From: JAZBPO01 sp963691775
GTDB taxonomy: Bacteria; Pseudomonadota; Gammaproteobacteria; Pseudomonadales; Azotimanducaceae
DNA: 64,000 nucleotides
Assembly (NCBI GenBank): GCA_963691775.1
Contig: OY829369.1
Coordinates: forward strand, 3,410,001-3,474,000
Direction: 5' to 3'
Below, one piece after another: positions 8,014 to 16,859 of this stretch; the stretch's first letter is position 1, and each line of letters begins with the position of its first letter. The notes below the pieces were generated by a model that made no database searches, had not been told where the DNA came from, and worked only from the letters and a program-made list of their open reading frames with translations. Both the position numbers and the translations under genes were made by a program.

Positions 8014-9687
8014 TCAGTCAGCGACCGGCGGCGTGTCGGATCCCACTTCGGGGAACACACTGAAAAAGCGTTCGACGAAGGCCCTTCGTTCTGGCGGCAG
8101 GTAGGCGAAGTTCACGCCGCGGTCGTTGAACTCCCAGAAGTACTGGCGCTCCTCTCCGAGAAGTTCATCGCGCACCATCACCAGGCGATGGCGCCGCTCG
8201 CCCATCATGTCTTCCTGGATGCGTTTCATACGCGCGTCGTCACCGAGAGACATGAAGAGGGTGGCCAATTGAACCTGTGCGCGCCGGACACCGAGCAGGC
8301 TTTCCTCCTGCTCTTCCGATTTGCTCTCGCGATCCACGGTGAGCAGCAGATCGAGAAGGGGGTCGACCATGGGTGAGTCGATTTCCACCGCACGTTCGAG
8401 CACCTTGGTCAGATCATAGGTGACGGCTTCGAGCAGAAAGGGCTGGCCGACGTTGAAGGCAATCTGACCGTAGTATTTGAAGTACTCCGCGACTGCCAGG
8501 GTCGTCTTCTCGTCGCCAGCTTCCATCAGGCGCTGGGCGACCTCGCGGTAGTGGTTCATCAGGTGATAGGCGGTGCGCAGATCTTTCGCGTTGATGGATG
8601 CGCGCATGAAAGAGTTCAGGAAGCGCAGCGAGAGCTGCAGCAGCCCACTTCGCTTGCCGAGGCCATAGAGCGCGAGCTCCGTCGTGTTCAGGGCGATCAG
8701 ATTACAGATGTCCCGGGCGTCGTTGAGGCTGTGTGAGAACAGCGTCTGGTACTGGCGGAGAATCTTCACGTCGAGCCACGTGCGCGTGGACTCGATGTCG
8801 TCGAGCACTGCTGGGGCGACGGAAATGAAGTCCGGATTGCGCCGGATGGACACGGTCATCTCGTACCAGGCGTCGGGCATTTCGGAACGCCGCTCGTCGT
8901 ACTCCAGCAGGAATTCCATCAAGGCGTTGATGCAGCCCATGGCGATGCTTCGGTCGCCGTGGTCAATTGCTCCCCGCGCGATGTCTTCCAGATTCTCGAT
9001 CACCTCCATGACGTGCAGCGCGACCTTTTCCGGATCCCGACCCACACGTCCGAGCGCGCGCTCGGCGGTTCTGCGAATCCGGTCGATGATGTTCAGGGGC
9101 GAGACGAATACGAATACGAAAGCGAAATAGGGCACCAGAATCAGCAGGCACAGCGTGACCATGATCAGGGTCAGTACGAGACCCGTCGTGGCCCCCTGTT
9201 CTGCGACCTCTGCGGAGCCCACCGAGGCGGACACCCATACGCACTGGATGGTTGTCAGCACGAAGAAGCTGATGACGCTGACGTTGACGGGCTCGCGCAC
9301 GAACATTGAAGTGATGCGATGCGTGTAGCGCGTGGCTGCAAGCTGGACGACGATCGCGACAACCGTGATGGCAATGGCGAGTACGCCGGCGACGACCTCT
9401 GCAGCGTTGGAGAGGGTGTCGAGGGCCGACATCGGGTCCAGGCTGGCAAGCCAGCCCTCAGGATCGAGCCAGAAGCGCCCCATACCTTCGAGCGCGGCAA
9501 GGATCACGGCCATTACCAGCGCAACCACGAAGAGCGCGACGAACGATACCGTCGCCTGTGCCGATGCAGCGGTGGGGCGACGAGAAGGGCCGATGTGCGC
9601 TAGGAGGTTCGCTGAACCTTCTTGGGCGCCTTCTATGGGGTGGGCGCCTGCCGATGGGCCGTGGGCAACGGGGCCTTTGCCGGGCAT
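8014..9687 (-). CDS. DUF2254 membrane protein
   Basis: 557 residues. The N-terminal part has four predicted membrane segments (FVALFVVALVMAVILAALEG; VVAGVLAIAITVVAIVVQL; VSVISFFVLTTIQCVWVSA; TGLVLTLIMVTLCLLILVPYFAFVFVFV). The VQLAATRYTHRI motif between them is typical of DUF2254. A long soluble C-terminal half follows. ATG 9687 is preferred because GAGAGG lies 9 nt upstream; the frame extends 33 nt further. Function of DUF2254 is not known. Same strand as the M28 gene with an 89-nt gap, so co-transcription is possible. Confidence 0.8.
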   Translation of the reverse strand: MPGKGPVAHGPSAGAHPIEGAQEGSANLLAHIGPSRRPTAASAQATVSFVALFVVALVMAVILAALEGMGRFWLDPEGWLASLDPMSALDTLSNAAEVVAGVLAIAITVVAIVVQLAATRYTHRITSMFVREPVNVSVISFFVLTTIQCVWVSASVGSAEVAEQGATTGLVLTLIMVTLCLLILVPYFAFVFVFVSPLNIIDRIRRTAERALGRVGRDPEKVALHVMEVIENLEDIARGAIDHGDRSIAMGCINALMEFLLEYDERRSEMPDAWYEMTVSIRRNPDFISVAPAVLDDIESTRTWLDVKILRQYQTLFSHSLNDARDICNLIALNTTELALYGLGKRSGLLQLSLRFLNSFMRASINAKDLRTAYHLMNHYREVAQRLMEAGDEKTTLAVAEYFKYYGQIAFNVGQPFLLEAVTYDLTKVLERAVEIDSPMVDPLLDLLLTVDRESKSEEQEESLLGVRRAQVQLATLFMSLGDDARMKRIQEDMMGERRHRLVMVRDELLGEERQYFWEFNDRGVNFAYLPPERRAFVERFFSVFPEVGSDTPPVAD

Positions 9688-10202
9688 GTACGCGAACCTC
9701 TCAAGGGCGGCAGGGCGCAATCTACCGGCTCTCGGGCACGGGTTGAAGCGCGATCATGCGTTCGCTCCGCTGCAGTGCTGAGCCGAGGCAAGGCCCCGTT
9801 GTTCCGCTGCCTGGGCACGTCGAACAGGCGTGCGAGGGCACATCGGCCGAGCGCGGCTATTACTCGAGGTGCGGCGCGGGCTGGCGCCCGTGGCACCTGC
9901 GCTCCTTCCCTGATCGGGGCCGGACCCTCATCGGCGCCGCACCCGAAGGTGTGACTCAGCAGTTTCGGGCTGGCGGGGATTCGAGCCATGAGGGGGGCGA
10001 GCGATGAAGTGCCCTTCACGCATGCCTGTTTTCGGCGCTCGCGTGGGTCTGGCGCGTAGTCGGTCAGGTCGGCACGGCGCTGTCGCATCTGGACATGAGG
10101 TCAGCCGGTGGTTTCACGTCGGCGATGTGGGCTGGGTCGGCGGGTAGGGCAGAGCGAACGCGGTGTAGGGCACCTCTGAACGCGATGCCGGCAGCCAAGG
10201 GC
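9688..10202. other. non-coding stretch
   Basis: About 515 bases with several overlapping short frames but none with a convincing start, ribosome binding site or recognisable product. No tRNA cloverleaf was found despite a T-arm-like GGGATTCGAGCC near 9976. It contains the upstream region of the DUF2254 gene. Confidence 0.4.
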
Positions 10203-10463
10203 TCAGTACAGCCAGCGTGCTTCGGCGAGCATGCCGGCGGCGATGCGCTCGGCTCGAATCCGGTAGCGACCAGCGGCGATCTCGTTGCGCAGTTCCCCGA
10301 CCAGAGCCCAGTTCACGCCGCTTGAGCGACGCGAGTTCGCGAGCACTTGTGTGAGTGATTCGACCTCCTCTGGCTGCATGTCCGGGGCGGTCGTGCGCAC
10401 GCGCTGTCGCCATCGCTTTTGCACTTCCGTCTCCGGGTCCCGGTACCTGTCGTCGCCCATCAT
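10203..10463 (-). CDS. FlgM-like anti-sigma-28 factor (putative)
   Basis: 86 residues from ATG 10463 (or ATG 10460), with GGAG just upstream. The C-terminal half (ESLTQVLANSRR, VNWALVGELRNEIAAGRYRI, RAERIAAGMLAEARWLY) matches the general FlgM pattern: a helix, then V-x-x-L-R-x-x-I-x-x-G-x-Y-x-I, then an A-x-x-I-A-x-x-M-L helix. FlgM binds and holds the flagellar sigma factor FliA. Two FliA-type sigma genes lie 1.1 and 2.4 kb away on the opposite strand, which supports the call. The similarity is short and judged by eye, so another small anti-sigma-like protein is possible. Confidence 0.55.
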   Translation of the reverse strand: MMGDDRYRDPETEVQKRWRQRVRTTAPDMQPEEVESLTQVLANSRRSSGVNWALVGELRNEIAAGRYRIRAERIAAGMLAEARWLY

Positions 10464-10898
10464 GTTCTCCACAAGCATGCCTAGAGCCCGTGTCGGCCGT
10501 ACTGGCACGTTCTATAGGGCAGCCGGTGTCACATCCGCACGGAGTGCTGGGTGTCGAGCGCGCCGCCGGGTACGCGCGCGGACGGCGGCGGGCAGGTCCG
10601 GGGTCTGTGGGCAATGCCGCTTAAGCCGACGCCGTCGTACGCCCGATCCCAAGGGTCCGAAGGGGCATGGGGCCGCTAGATGTCGCGCGCCGCGGCGTCT
10701 CGCCACGGCGTCTCGCCGAGGCGCCCTGAGCTTCAGTCCGGGACTGAACGAAGCGTCGCTGCGCAGCTGCGACGAGGCGCCTGAGGCGATGAAGGTCCAG
10801 AGCATTGCTCATCAGCATCGACCATGCGGCTGAGGTGTTCGATCTTCAGCAATGCACCTGCGCTGACCCGCATGGATGCTGGCGGCGAGCCGATGCGA

Positions 10899-10963
10899 GT
10901 ACCCCGTCGGGGTACCCCGTCGGGGTTCGCCGTCGGGGTTCCCCGTGCGGGGTGCCGGTGCGG
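10899..10963. repeat. 13-bp tandem repeat, about five units
   Basis: Consensus GTACCCCGTCGGG. Units start at 10899, 10912 (identical), 10925, 10938 and 10951, with increasing divergence. Each unit contains CCCCG-T-CGGGG, so the single strand can fold into short hairpins. A period of 13 is not a multiple of three, so it is unlikely to be coding. Confidence 0.85.
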
Positions 10964-11029
10964 CGCGCAGGGCAGCCCCCTTCGACGGCGTCGAGTGCCG
11001 GCAACTTCATGGCCTGCCCGACGCCCCTC

Positions 11030-11043
11030 TTAACGCTTGTTAA
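11030..11043. promoter_or_regulatory. palindrome TTAAC-GCTT-GTTAA
   Basis: Perfect 5-bp arms (TTAAC 11030-11034, GTTAA 11039-11043) around a 4-bp spacer, in the locally AT-richer stretch about 100 bp before the small gene and sigma factor that follow. It could be an operator for a dimeric regulator; no family is recognised. Confidence 0.35.
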
Positions 11044-11144
11044 CCATAGGAAATATGGAACCGAATTAGCTTGGCATGGCGGCTGCAAATCGAGGTGTAC
11101 AAGGGCATTTGAGCCTGCAACGTGAAGACCAGGAGGTAGGCGCC

Positions 11145-11588
11145 ATGCGGCACACCAGGGAATCCGGGTTTGCAGATGCACGCCCGAGTTTCGGTAAACG
11201 CCTCGAGATGCTCGAGGGCGCCCTTCAAGCGCGCGCATCCAGGCGGACGGTAGCGCTGACGACCGCCCTGCCAGGGCGGGGCGACGGCCCGCGGGAGAGA
11301 CCGGTGTTCAAGACACCCGCTGTGGCGGGCCTGGAACTCCCTCGGCCAGGCGTTATCGGCCTCGGCCTCGGTCTCGACTCCGGCCCCGGCCACAGCGGCG
11401 TGATTCGCGCGGTCGCGGCCTACAGTCATGGGCTGTCATGGAGAGGTGCTGTGGGCGATGCAGGTACGCTGCGGTTCCCGGACGTACTTGCCGGTTTCGA
11501 ATCGGGCTGCGCGGATGATTCGTGCAAACGCCGCTTCGCGCGCGGATTCCCAGCGGCTGACCTCGGCGCGGCGGAGGCGTCGTCATGA
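11145..11588 (+). CDS. hypothetical protein, translationally coupled to the first sigma factor
   Basis: 147 residues from ATG 11145, which has a very strong AGGAGGT site (11131-11137, spacing 7). The stop codon overlaps the sigma-factor start as ATGA at 11585-11588. No domain is recognised; the product is Arg-, Gly- and Ala-rich with a hydrophobic patch (GVIGLGLGLDSG). The ribosome site and overlap argue for translation, while the unremarkable composition argues for caution: it might be a leader ORF whose only role is coupling. Confidence 0.4.
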   Translation: MRHTRESGFADARPSFGKRLEMLEGALQARASRRTVALTTALPGRGDGPRERPVFKTPAVAGLELPRPGVIGLGLGLDSGPGHSGVIRAVAAYSHGLSWRGAVGDAGTLRFPDVLAGFESGCADDSCKRRFARGFPAADLGAAEASS

Positions 11589-12343
11589 GCAGCGCGGTCA
11601 TGGAAGCGCCGACGCGGTCTGGCCCCGAGACATCGATGCGCGCGCGCATGGTTGTCGACAATGCGTTGATTGCGCGCCACACGAGCCTGGTGAAGCGGAT
11701 CGCCCTTCATCTGTCCTCTCGATTGCCCGATCGGGTGTTGCTTGATGACCTCATGCAGGCCGGACTGCTTGGCCTCGTTGAAGCCGCCGGCAAGTTCGAT
11801 CCCGACCACCGGGTGAGCTTCGAGGCATTCGCGTCGAACCGCATCCGGGGCGCGATGTGGGACGAGGCGCGACGGATGGACTGGACGCCGCGCAGCGTGC
11901 ATCGGAAGTCTCGGGAAGCATCAGCCGCGATGCGAGAGGTGCAGAATCGACTTGGCCGGCACGCGACCGATGCAGAGGTCGCCGACGCTTTGGGCATCGA
12001 CGCCGCAGCCTATGCGGCTATCTTGAACGATGCGCAGTCGAGTCGGTTACTGAGTCTCGACGCTGAGAGCGACGAGCCCGATGGGCCCATGAATATGCCC
12101 GAGGACGAAGCTGCTGACCCGCTCCTTCACGCCCAGAGCGATTCGCTCCGTGATCGCGTCACGGCGGCTATCGGTCGTCTGCCAGAACGGGAACAGCTTC
12201 TGCTCTCTCTCTACTACAGCGAAGAGCTGAATCTGCGCGAGATCGGGAAAGTCCTCGAGGTCACTGAATCAAGGGTCTGTCAGCTTCATGGGCGCGCAGT
12301 GCTTCGCCTGCGCGGCATCCTTGAGGCCGAAGCGGCTCAGTAG
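11585..12343 (+). CDS. sigma-70 family, FliA/WhiG (sigma-28)-type sigma factor, copy 1
   Basis: 252 residues with regions 2, 3 and 4 in order: region 2 (LVKRIALHLSSRLPDRVLLDDLMQAGLLGLVEAAGKFDP, then SFEAFASNRIRGAMWDEARRMDW), region 3 (RSVHRKSREASAAM, RHATDAEVADALGID) and region 4 (LPEREQLLLSLYYSEELNLREIGKVLEVTESRVCQLHGRAVLRLR). The split pattern and RIRGAMWDEAR are typical of FliA. FliA normally sits in the flhF-fliA-motility operon, but no such genes are here. A paralogue lies 550 bp downstream, and a FlgM-like gene lies upstream on the other strand. Confidence 0.9.
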   Translation: MSSAVMEAPTRSGPETSMRARMVVDNALIARHTSLVKRIALHLSSRLPDRVLLDDLMQAGLLGLVEAAGKFDPDHRVSFEAFASNRIRGAMWDEARRMDWTPRSVHRKSREASAAMREVQNRLGRHATDAEVADALGIDAAAYAAILNDAQSSRLLSLDAESDEPDGPMNMPEDEAADPLLHAQSDSLRDRVTAAIGRLPEREQLLLSLYYSEELNLREIGKVLEVTESRVCQLHGRAVLRLRGILEAEAAQ

Positions 12344-12765
12344 TTTGTGGCAGGTGACTCGATGTAACGTCGGCGTTGCGTTGACCGCATGGTCGGGGCC
12401 GCCGGCCTATCCCGGATGCGCACGCTGAGCCGCCCGCGCTGACCCCGTGCCTCGAGTGCCTCGCTGCGCCCCGTAGGGCCTGAGTTGTGGCCGGGCACGA
12501 AGGATCGCTGCAAGGCGCATTGCGAACCTTTCAGCGGAAAGCCGTTTCCTTCCAAATGCTTCCGTTGCAAACGCTCGCGGTCCGCCCGCGGGACGGTTCG
12601 CGCCTGCGGCGCCTGCCGTTCGTCAGCCTTCGCCCTGCCTATCCCCGAGCGCCCCGTTGGAAGCGCTGTGCGCGTTCGAACGCATGAGGAGTGTTGCGAC
12701 CGTATCGATTCAGTTCGCCGCTACAGCCCGAAGTAACGCCTGAGCGACGAACGAACCAGGCCGGG
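12344..12765. other. intergenic between the two sigma-factor genes
   Basis: About 420 bases. No gene recognised and no clear sigma-28 promoter (TAAA-N15-GCCGATAA) found on reading. Confidence 0.4.
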
Positions 12766-12894
12766 ATGGATAAAACTCGGGTGATCACCCCAGTGCCCGA
12801 CGTGCATCCGTCGCACTTTTGGCGGAAACACCCGATGGGGGCCTCCAGACCGCCAAGGCACTCTGCTCGCGTCAAATTGGAGATGACGCGATGA
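12766..12894 (+). CDS. small ORF overlapping the second sigma-factor start (possible leader peptide)
   Basis: 42 codons from ATG 12766 (MDKTRVITPVPDVH...). The stop TGA 12892-12894 overlaps the ATG at 12891 as ATGA, the same arrangement as before sigma copy 1. No domain; rich in His, Pro and Arg. The upstream ribosome site is weak. The parallel with the first copy suggests coupled translation; sequence alone does not prove it is made. Confidence 0.3.
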   Translation: MDKTRVITPVPDVHPSHFWRKHPMGASRPPRHSARVKLEMTR

Positions 12895-13673
12895 CAGTTG
12901 TAGCAATGGAAGTGCCAGTGAAGGCTCGGACGCCGCTCACGGCTCAGGCAAGGCCAGTACTCGACGATGCGCTCGTCGCGAGGCATGCCGGTCTGGTCAA
13001 GCGCATCGCGCTTCATGTTTCTGCTCGGTTACCCGATCGAGTCCTCCTCGATGATCTGGTCCAGGCCGGCCTGCTCGGCCTCGTCGAAGCGGCAGGGAAG
13101 TTCGATCCCGAGCAAGGCGTCCCGTTCGAGAGCTTCGCCTCCAATCGTATTCGTGGGGCGATGTGGGATGAGGCGCGGCGCATGGATTGGACGCCGCGGT
13201 CCGTACACAGGAAATCTCGAGAAGCTTCGCAGGCAATGTTGGCTGTCCAGAACCGCGAAGGGCGCGGCGCGACAGATGCGGAGGTCGCGGCAGAGCTTGG
13301 TATCGGCGCCGAAGCCTATGCGGCCGTTCTGCGGGATGCGCAGACGTGCCGCCTCCTCAGCATTGACGCAGAACGTCCGGAGGACGATACCCCGATGATC
13401 GTTCCTGAAGATGCGGATGCGGATCCGCAGTTGCACTTTGAATCTGCGGCCATGAAGGGGCGAGTCGCGATTGCCATCGGCAATCTGCCTTCGCGAGAGC
13501 AGCTACTGCTCGCGCTCTACTACAACGAAGAACTCAACCTGCGCGAGATCGGCGAGGTGCTCAGCGTCACCGAGTCTCGCGTCTGTCAATTGCACGGCCG
13601 TGCCTTGCTGCGTCTGCGCAGCCTTCTCGAAGCGCAGGAAACAGGCTTCAGGGCGAACGCTGTAGCAGGCTGA
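12891..13673 (+). CDS. sigma-70 family, FliA/WhiG (sigma-28)-type sigma factor, copy 2
   Basis: 260 residues from ATG 12891 (GGAG 12879-12882, spacing 8). Region 2 and region 4 are nearly the same as in copy 1 (DDLVQAGLLGLVEAAGKFDP; SNRIRGAMWDEARRMDWTP; LNLREIGEVLSVTESRVCQLHGRALLRLR), while the first 25 residues, the 3-to-4 linker (AERPEDDTPMIVPEDADAD) and the tail differ. This is a tandem paralogue pair. The near identity of the DNA-contact helices predicts overlapping promoter use; differences in the linker and region 3 could change anti-sigma binding. Confidence 0.9.
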   Translation: MTVVAMEVPVKARTPLTAQARPVLDDALVARHAGLVKRIALHVSARLPDRVLLDDLVQAGLLGLVEAAGKFDPEQGVPFESFASNRIRGAMWDEARRMDWTPRSVHRKSREASQAMLAVQNREGRGATDAEVAAELGIGAEAYAAVLRDAQTCRLLSIDAERPEDDTPMIVPEDADADPQLHFESAAMKGRVAIAIGNLPSREQLLLALYYNEELNLREIGEVLSVTESRVCQLHGRALLRLRSLLEAQETGFRANAVAG

Positions 13674-13682
13674 CGCCTGGAG

Positions 13683-14915
13683 TCATCCGCTGCGGTCTTG
13701 CTGCCCGACAACCTTGTCGGCCAGCAGCGCATCAATTTCCTCCGCCGGAAGGCCACTTTCCTCAAGAACCACGCGTGTGTCAGCGCCGATCTCCGGCGCT
13801 GGGCCGCGCGGCCGCACGTCTGCCCGTGAGAATCGCATCGGTGCGTTGACGGTCCGGTAGGTGCCGATCTCATCGTGCTCGACCTCTGGGAACAGGCCGA
13901 TGGCCTCTGCCTGGGGGTCTTGGGCAACCTCATGCAGGCTCAGGGCGGGGCCCCATATGATGCCTGCGGCGTCGAAGATCTCGCCCCATTCATCACGCGA
14001 CTTTGCGGCGAGTGCAGCATCGATGCCGTCTACGATCTCGGCCATGTTGTCGAAGCGCCCCTTCATGTCGGCGAAGCGTGGCTCCTCGAGCCAGGCATCC
14101 ATGCCGATGGCGCGCACGAAGATTTCCCAGGCGGACGGCGCAGGCATGTTGATCACGATCCACTGCCCATCTCCGCACGGATAGCGATTCGAGGTGGCGC
14201 TGATCAGCTGCTGGCGGGTGCGCCGGCGGACCGGCGCGTGGTCGACCGCGGTAACGGCGAAATCGGTCGCCTGGGTCCAGACAGCGGTTTCGTAGAGCGA
14301 GGTTTCCACTGCCTGCCCTTCACCGGTTCTTTCGACGTGACGCAGAGCGGCGAGGATGCCCGCGACCAACGCGAGGCCGGTGGTGTGGTCGCCCTGGGCG
14401 GGTCGCGCCATGGGTACATAGCCCTCCGGACCCTCGCGCATTGCATCGTAGAGACCTGAGCGTCCGAAGAAGGCTGTGACGTCGTAGCCCGGCCGCCAGG
14501 CCTCCGGGCCCTCGGTGCCGTAGCCCGTCAGCGTGGCGTGCACAAGGCGCGGATTGCATTCGAGCAGCGTGTCCGGATCCAGGCCGTATTTCTCCTGTCG
14601 GCCGCGCAGCAGATTGCACAGGAAGATATCTGCACCCTGGACGAGCCGGCGCACGAGCGCCTGGCCCTCGGAATGGGTCAGGTCGATGGCCACCGAGCGC
14701 TTGCCGCGATTGTCCACGTCGAAGCCGTAGTCATAGGTTTTGGCCGGACCGGCCGGGATTTTCGGTGGCCGCCCCATGCCCCGCATCGGATCGCCCTGCA
14801 GCGGCTCGATCTTGATCACGTCCGCACCCAAATCCGCGAGGATTGCGGCGGCACTGGGTGCCGCCATCCAGTTGTCGATCTCGATCACTGAAACACCGTC
14901 GAGGGGCGCGGCCAT
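13683..14915 (-). CDS. CoA-transferase family III (CaiB/BaiF-type)
   Basis: 410 residues from ATG 14915 (GGAG 6 nt upstream). Family features: VIEIDNWMAAPSAAAILADLGADVIKIEP at the N-terminus, RGKRSVAIDLTHSEG, ADIFLCNLLRGRQEKYGLD, LTGYGTEGPEAWRPGYD and QGDHTTGLALVAG, whose Asp matches the aspartyl-CoA residue of the family. The C-terminal region closes the interlaced dimer (VEHDEIGTYRTVNAPMRFS). Moves CoA between carboxylic acids; the substrate cannot be assigned. Tail-to-tail with sigma copy 2 at a 9-nt gap. Confidence 0.9.
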   Translation of the reverse strand: MAAPLDGVSVIEIDNWMAAPSAAAILADLGADVIKIEPLQGDPMRGMGRPPKIPAGPAKTYDYGFDVDNRGKRSVAIDLTHSEGQALVRRLVQGADIFLCNLLRGRQEKYGLDPDTLLECNPRLVHATLTGYGTEGPEAWRPGYDVTAFFGRSGLYDAMREGPEGYVPMARPAQGDHTTGLALVAGILAALRHVERTGEGQAVETSLYETAVWTQATDFAVTAVDHAPVRRRTRQQLISATSNRYPCGDGQWIVINMPAPSAWEIFVRAIGMDAWLEEPRFADMKGRFDNMAEIVDGIDAALAAKSRDEWGEIFDAAGIIWGPALSLHEVAQDPQAEAIGLFPEVEHDEIGTYRTVNAPMRFSRADVRPRGPAPEIGADTRVVLEESGLPAEEIDALLADKVVGQQDRSG

Positions 14916-15076
14916 GGTCGCTCCGTGGGTCTGGAAAAGAAGACGCCTAGCTTGCCCGAAGCGCGCGTGCGGGTCAGCGTGGGCGCGCGCGTGCTGCACT
15001 CAGGTCGCGTGCGTCGCGCGGGCGCCGGATGCATGGCTTGCCGTCTTCCCCGGGCGGAAGACTCGAAGGGCACGAC

Positions 15077-16183
15077 TCAGCGCACCGGCTCTGCAGCCCC
15101 GGCCGCCACGGGCATTTCTTCGATGAGGATCGTTGTGCCGGGATCGCCGAAGAAGTAGAGGTGACAATTGCCCCACTCTTCCGGGAGGCGCCACGCGCGG
15201 CCAGCCTGCGGTTCGATCGTCGCCGAGTACGCTGAACAGCGAACCCGCAACTGCTTCACTGCACCCTCCACCTCCAGGAGCGCAGGCCGCCTGCGAACCG
15301 GTTCGAAGGACCAGATCCCCGGGCCGTCTGTGGCAGCGCCGGGTCGATTCAGCATGCCCTCCAGCTGGATGGGATCTGCAGACGCGATGAGGGCGTCCAT
15401 GCGTTCCATGGCGGCTGCAAACTGGGCCTCGGCCGTCTCTTCGCCGGTGAGCCCGGCAAGGCGTGAATAGGTTCGGCGTGCTTCGGCAAAGCGAGAAGCC
15501 TTCAGTTCGGCGACGAGTTTTGCCTGTGCCACGGCCCTGAGCACATCGGCGTCGACGGATTCGCCGCCGTAGGCCAGCGCATCCGCGAAGGCCTCGAGCA
15601 TGCATTCGAGCTGTTCTCGTGCCTGACACAAGCGACCGCTGAGCGTTGCGAGCCAGGCTTCCTCATGGAGATTGAGCGACGGACGTGCCGCGGCCGTCGC
15701 GATGTGTACTTCGGCGTCGCCCATGCGATTCTCGACCAGCGCTTCGTGGGCGCGCTGATAGTGCTTCATGAATTGGCGCGTGAGGCCCGTGATTTCCCCC
15801 AGGGCGAAGGTTATGCGGTAGCCGTTCCGTGCCTGGGCAACGGGTATGCCGTTTAGCGTCGCCGGTTCGTAGCGCAGATCCGCTGCCCACTCCAGGGCCC
15901 GGCGCTCGAAGCGTTCGATGCCGTTGGAAGCCTCGACGAAGAGCCCTGTCGGCACCCCTTTGGTGTCGATGACATAGCTGATGCGCACCCAGCCCTCGCG
16001 GCCCGCATTCAGTTCTATCCGCGGATAGGTTGGCGGCTCGGACTTCTCGATGAGCTTGGCGTTGACGAATCCCGGCATGCAACAGCCAGGCTCACTGCCG
16101 GTGAATCCGTCAGTTGCGACCGCACCGTCTGCGGCAAACAGGGCAGCGAGGAGCACCGCGGCCAGTCGTGTTCTCCGAGACAT
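15077..16183 (-). CDS. exported protein with TonB C-terminal-like domain
   Basis: 368 residues with a signal peptide (SRRTRLAAVLLAALFAADGAVA). Residues about 50-125 match a TonB C-terminal domain: PPTYPRIELNAGREGWVRISYVID, then TKGVPTGLFVEASNGIERFERRALEWAADLRYEPAT. The remainder is helical and Ala/Glu-rich (about 130-270, TPR-like in character), ending in a small beta-rich part. There is no N-terminal membrane anchor with a Pro-rich linker, so it is not a standard TonB energy transducer. Probably a free periplasmic protein using the domain for peptidoglycan or protein binding. Confidence 0.65.
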   Translation of the reverse strand: MSRRTRLAAVLLAALFAADGAVATDGFTGSEPGCCMPGFVNAKLIEKSEPPTYPRIELNAGREGWVRISYVIDTKGVPTGLFVEASNGIERFERRALEWAADLRYEPATLNGIPVAQARNGYRITFALGEITGLTRQFMKHYQRAHEALVENRMGDAEVHIATAAARPSLNLHEEAWLATLSGRLCQAREQLECMLEAFADALAYGGESVDADVLRAVAQAKLVAELKASRFAEARRTYSRLAGLTGEETAEAQFAAAMERMDALIASADPIQLEGMLNRPGAATDGPGIWSFEPVRRRPALLEVEGAVKQLRVRCSAYSATIEPQAGRAWRLPEEWGNCHLYFFGDPGTTILIEEMPVAAGAAEPVR

Positions 16184-16249
16184 CGAGGCCCCCTGGCCGA
16201 TCGGCTACCGGTGACGTTGGCAACCCTACTGGCTCCCGGCCCCGCTCGG

Positions 16250-16840
16250 AACCTGAAACCGCAATCACGCGGCCCGAGGCCGCGCGTCGCGACGGCCGTA
16301 TTTCAGCCGTCGAGGCGCTCGTGCGCTGGCGGCGGCGGGACGCAGACGTGCCCGGTCCGCAGCCCATCGTTCAGCGCGCCGAGCGTGATACGCGATTTCA
16401 CGCAGCGGCCTGGCGACTGGATTGTCGATCACGCGCTGGCTGAGGGTGGTTCTGTCGAAAACGCGCAGACGATGGACGAGAGCCTGCACAGGCTTGCCAA
16501 CCTCGGGGTGTCGGTCGCCATCGATGACTTCGGGACCGGTTATGCGTCAATCGCGTAGCTGCGCAGTTTCGCCTTTGTTCAGCTCAAGGTGGCGCAGGCG
16601 TTCGCGGAGTGGCGGTGCTGCAAGGATGACGGGCGCGCGTGCGTGCAGCGGTGACACTGGCCGACGGCCTTGGCATCGAAGCCGTGGTCGAGGGCGTTGA
16701 ATCACCTGAAACGCTTGAGGCGCTTCGCTCGCTCGGGGTCCAGTCGACCCAGGGCTACATCGTTTCTGAGCCTGAGAATAGGGCGGTGATGGAACATTCG
16801 CGCCGCATCCTGGAAGCGCTGCAGGCCCGCCTTGGAGCGC
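16250..16840 (+). pseudogene. decayed EAL-domain cyclic-di-GMP phosphodiesterase
   Basis: Pieces of an EAL domain occur in order but in different frames. GRISAVEALVRWRRRD (16301-16348) carries the E-A-L-V-R-W hallmark. LGVSVAIDDFGTGYASIA (16504-16555) carries the D-D-F-G-T-G-Y motif and ends in TAG 16556-16558. GLGIEAVVEGVESPETLEALRSLGVQSTQGY (about 16667-16762) carries the E-G-V-E and Q-G-Y motifs. At least two frameshifts and a stop separate them, and the N-terminal third is missing. The order and spacing match a real EAL domain, so this is a dead gene rather than chance. Confidence 0.8.
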
Positions 16841-16859
16841 GCTCTGAGCGCGAACGCGC

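Larger units (their letters stand above)
10464..11144. other. intergenic region with repeats upstream of the sigma-factor genes
   Basis: About 680 bases with no gene I can support, although the frames stay open because of high GC. It holds a 13-bp tandem repeat (10899-10963) and a TTAAC-GCTT-GTTAA palindrome (11030-11043), entered separately. Sequence after 11020 is less GC-rich (AACCATAGGAAATATGG), as expected of a promoter region for the plus-strand genes. Confidence 0.5.

Noticed and set aside
9960..10000. tRNA-like T-arm sequence GGGATTCGAGCC
   Set aside because: No matching acceptor, D or anticodon stems could be formed on either strand.
10899..10963. CRISPR or coding repeat
   Set aside because: Tandem without spacers and period 13, so neither fits.
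11150..11580. Second family assignment (Hpt or sigma-factor domain) for the small protein before the first sigma factor
   Set aside because: No motif of either type could be seen in the 147 residues.
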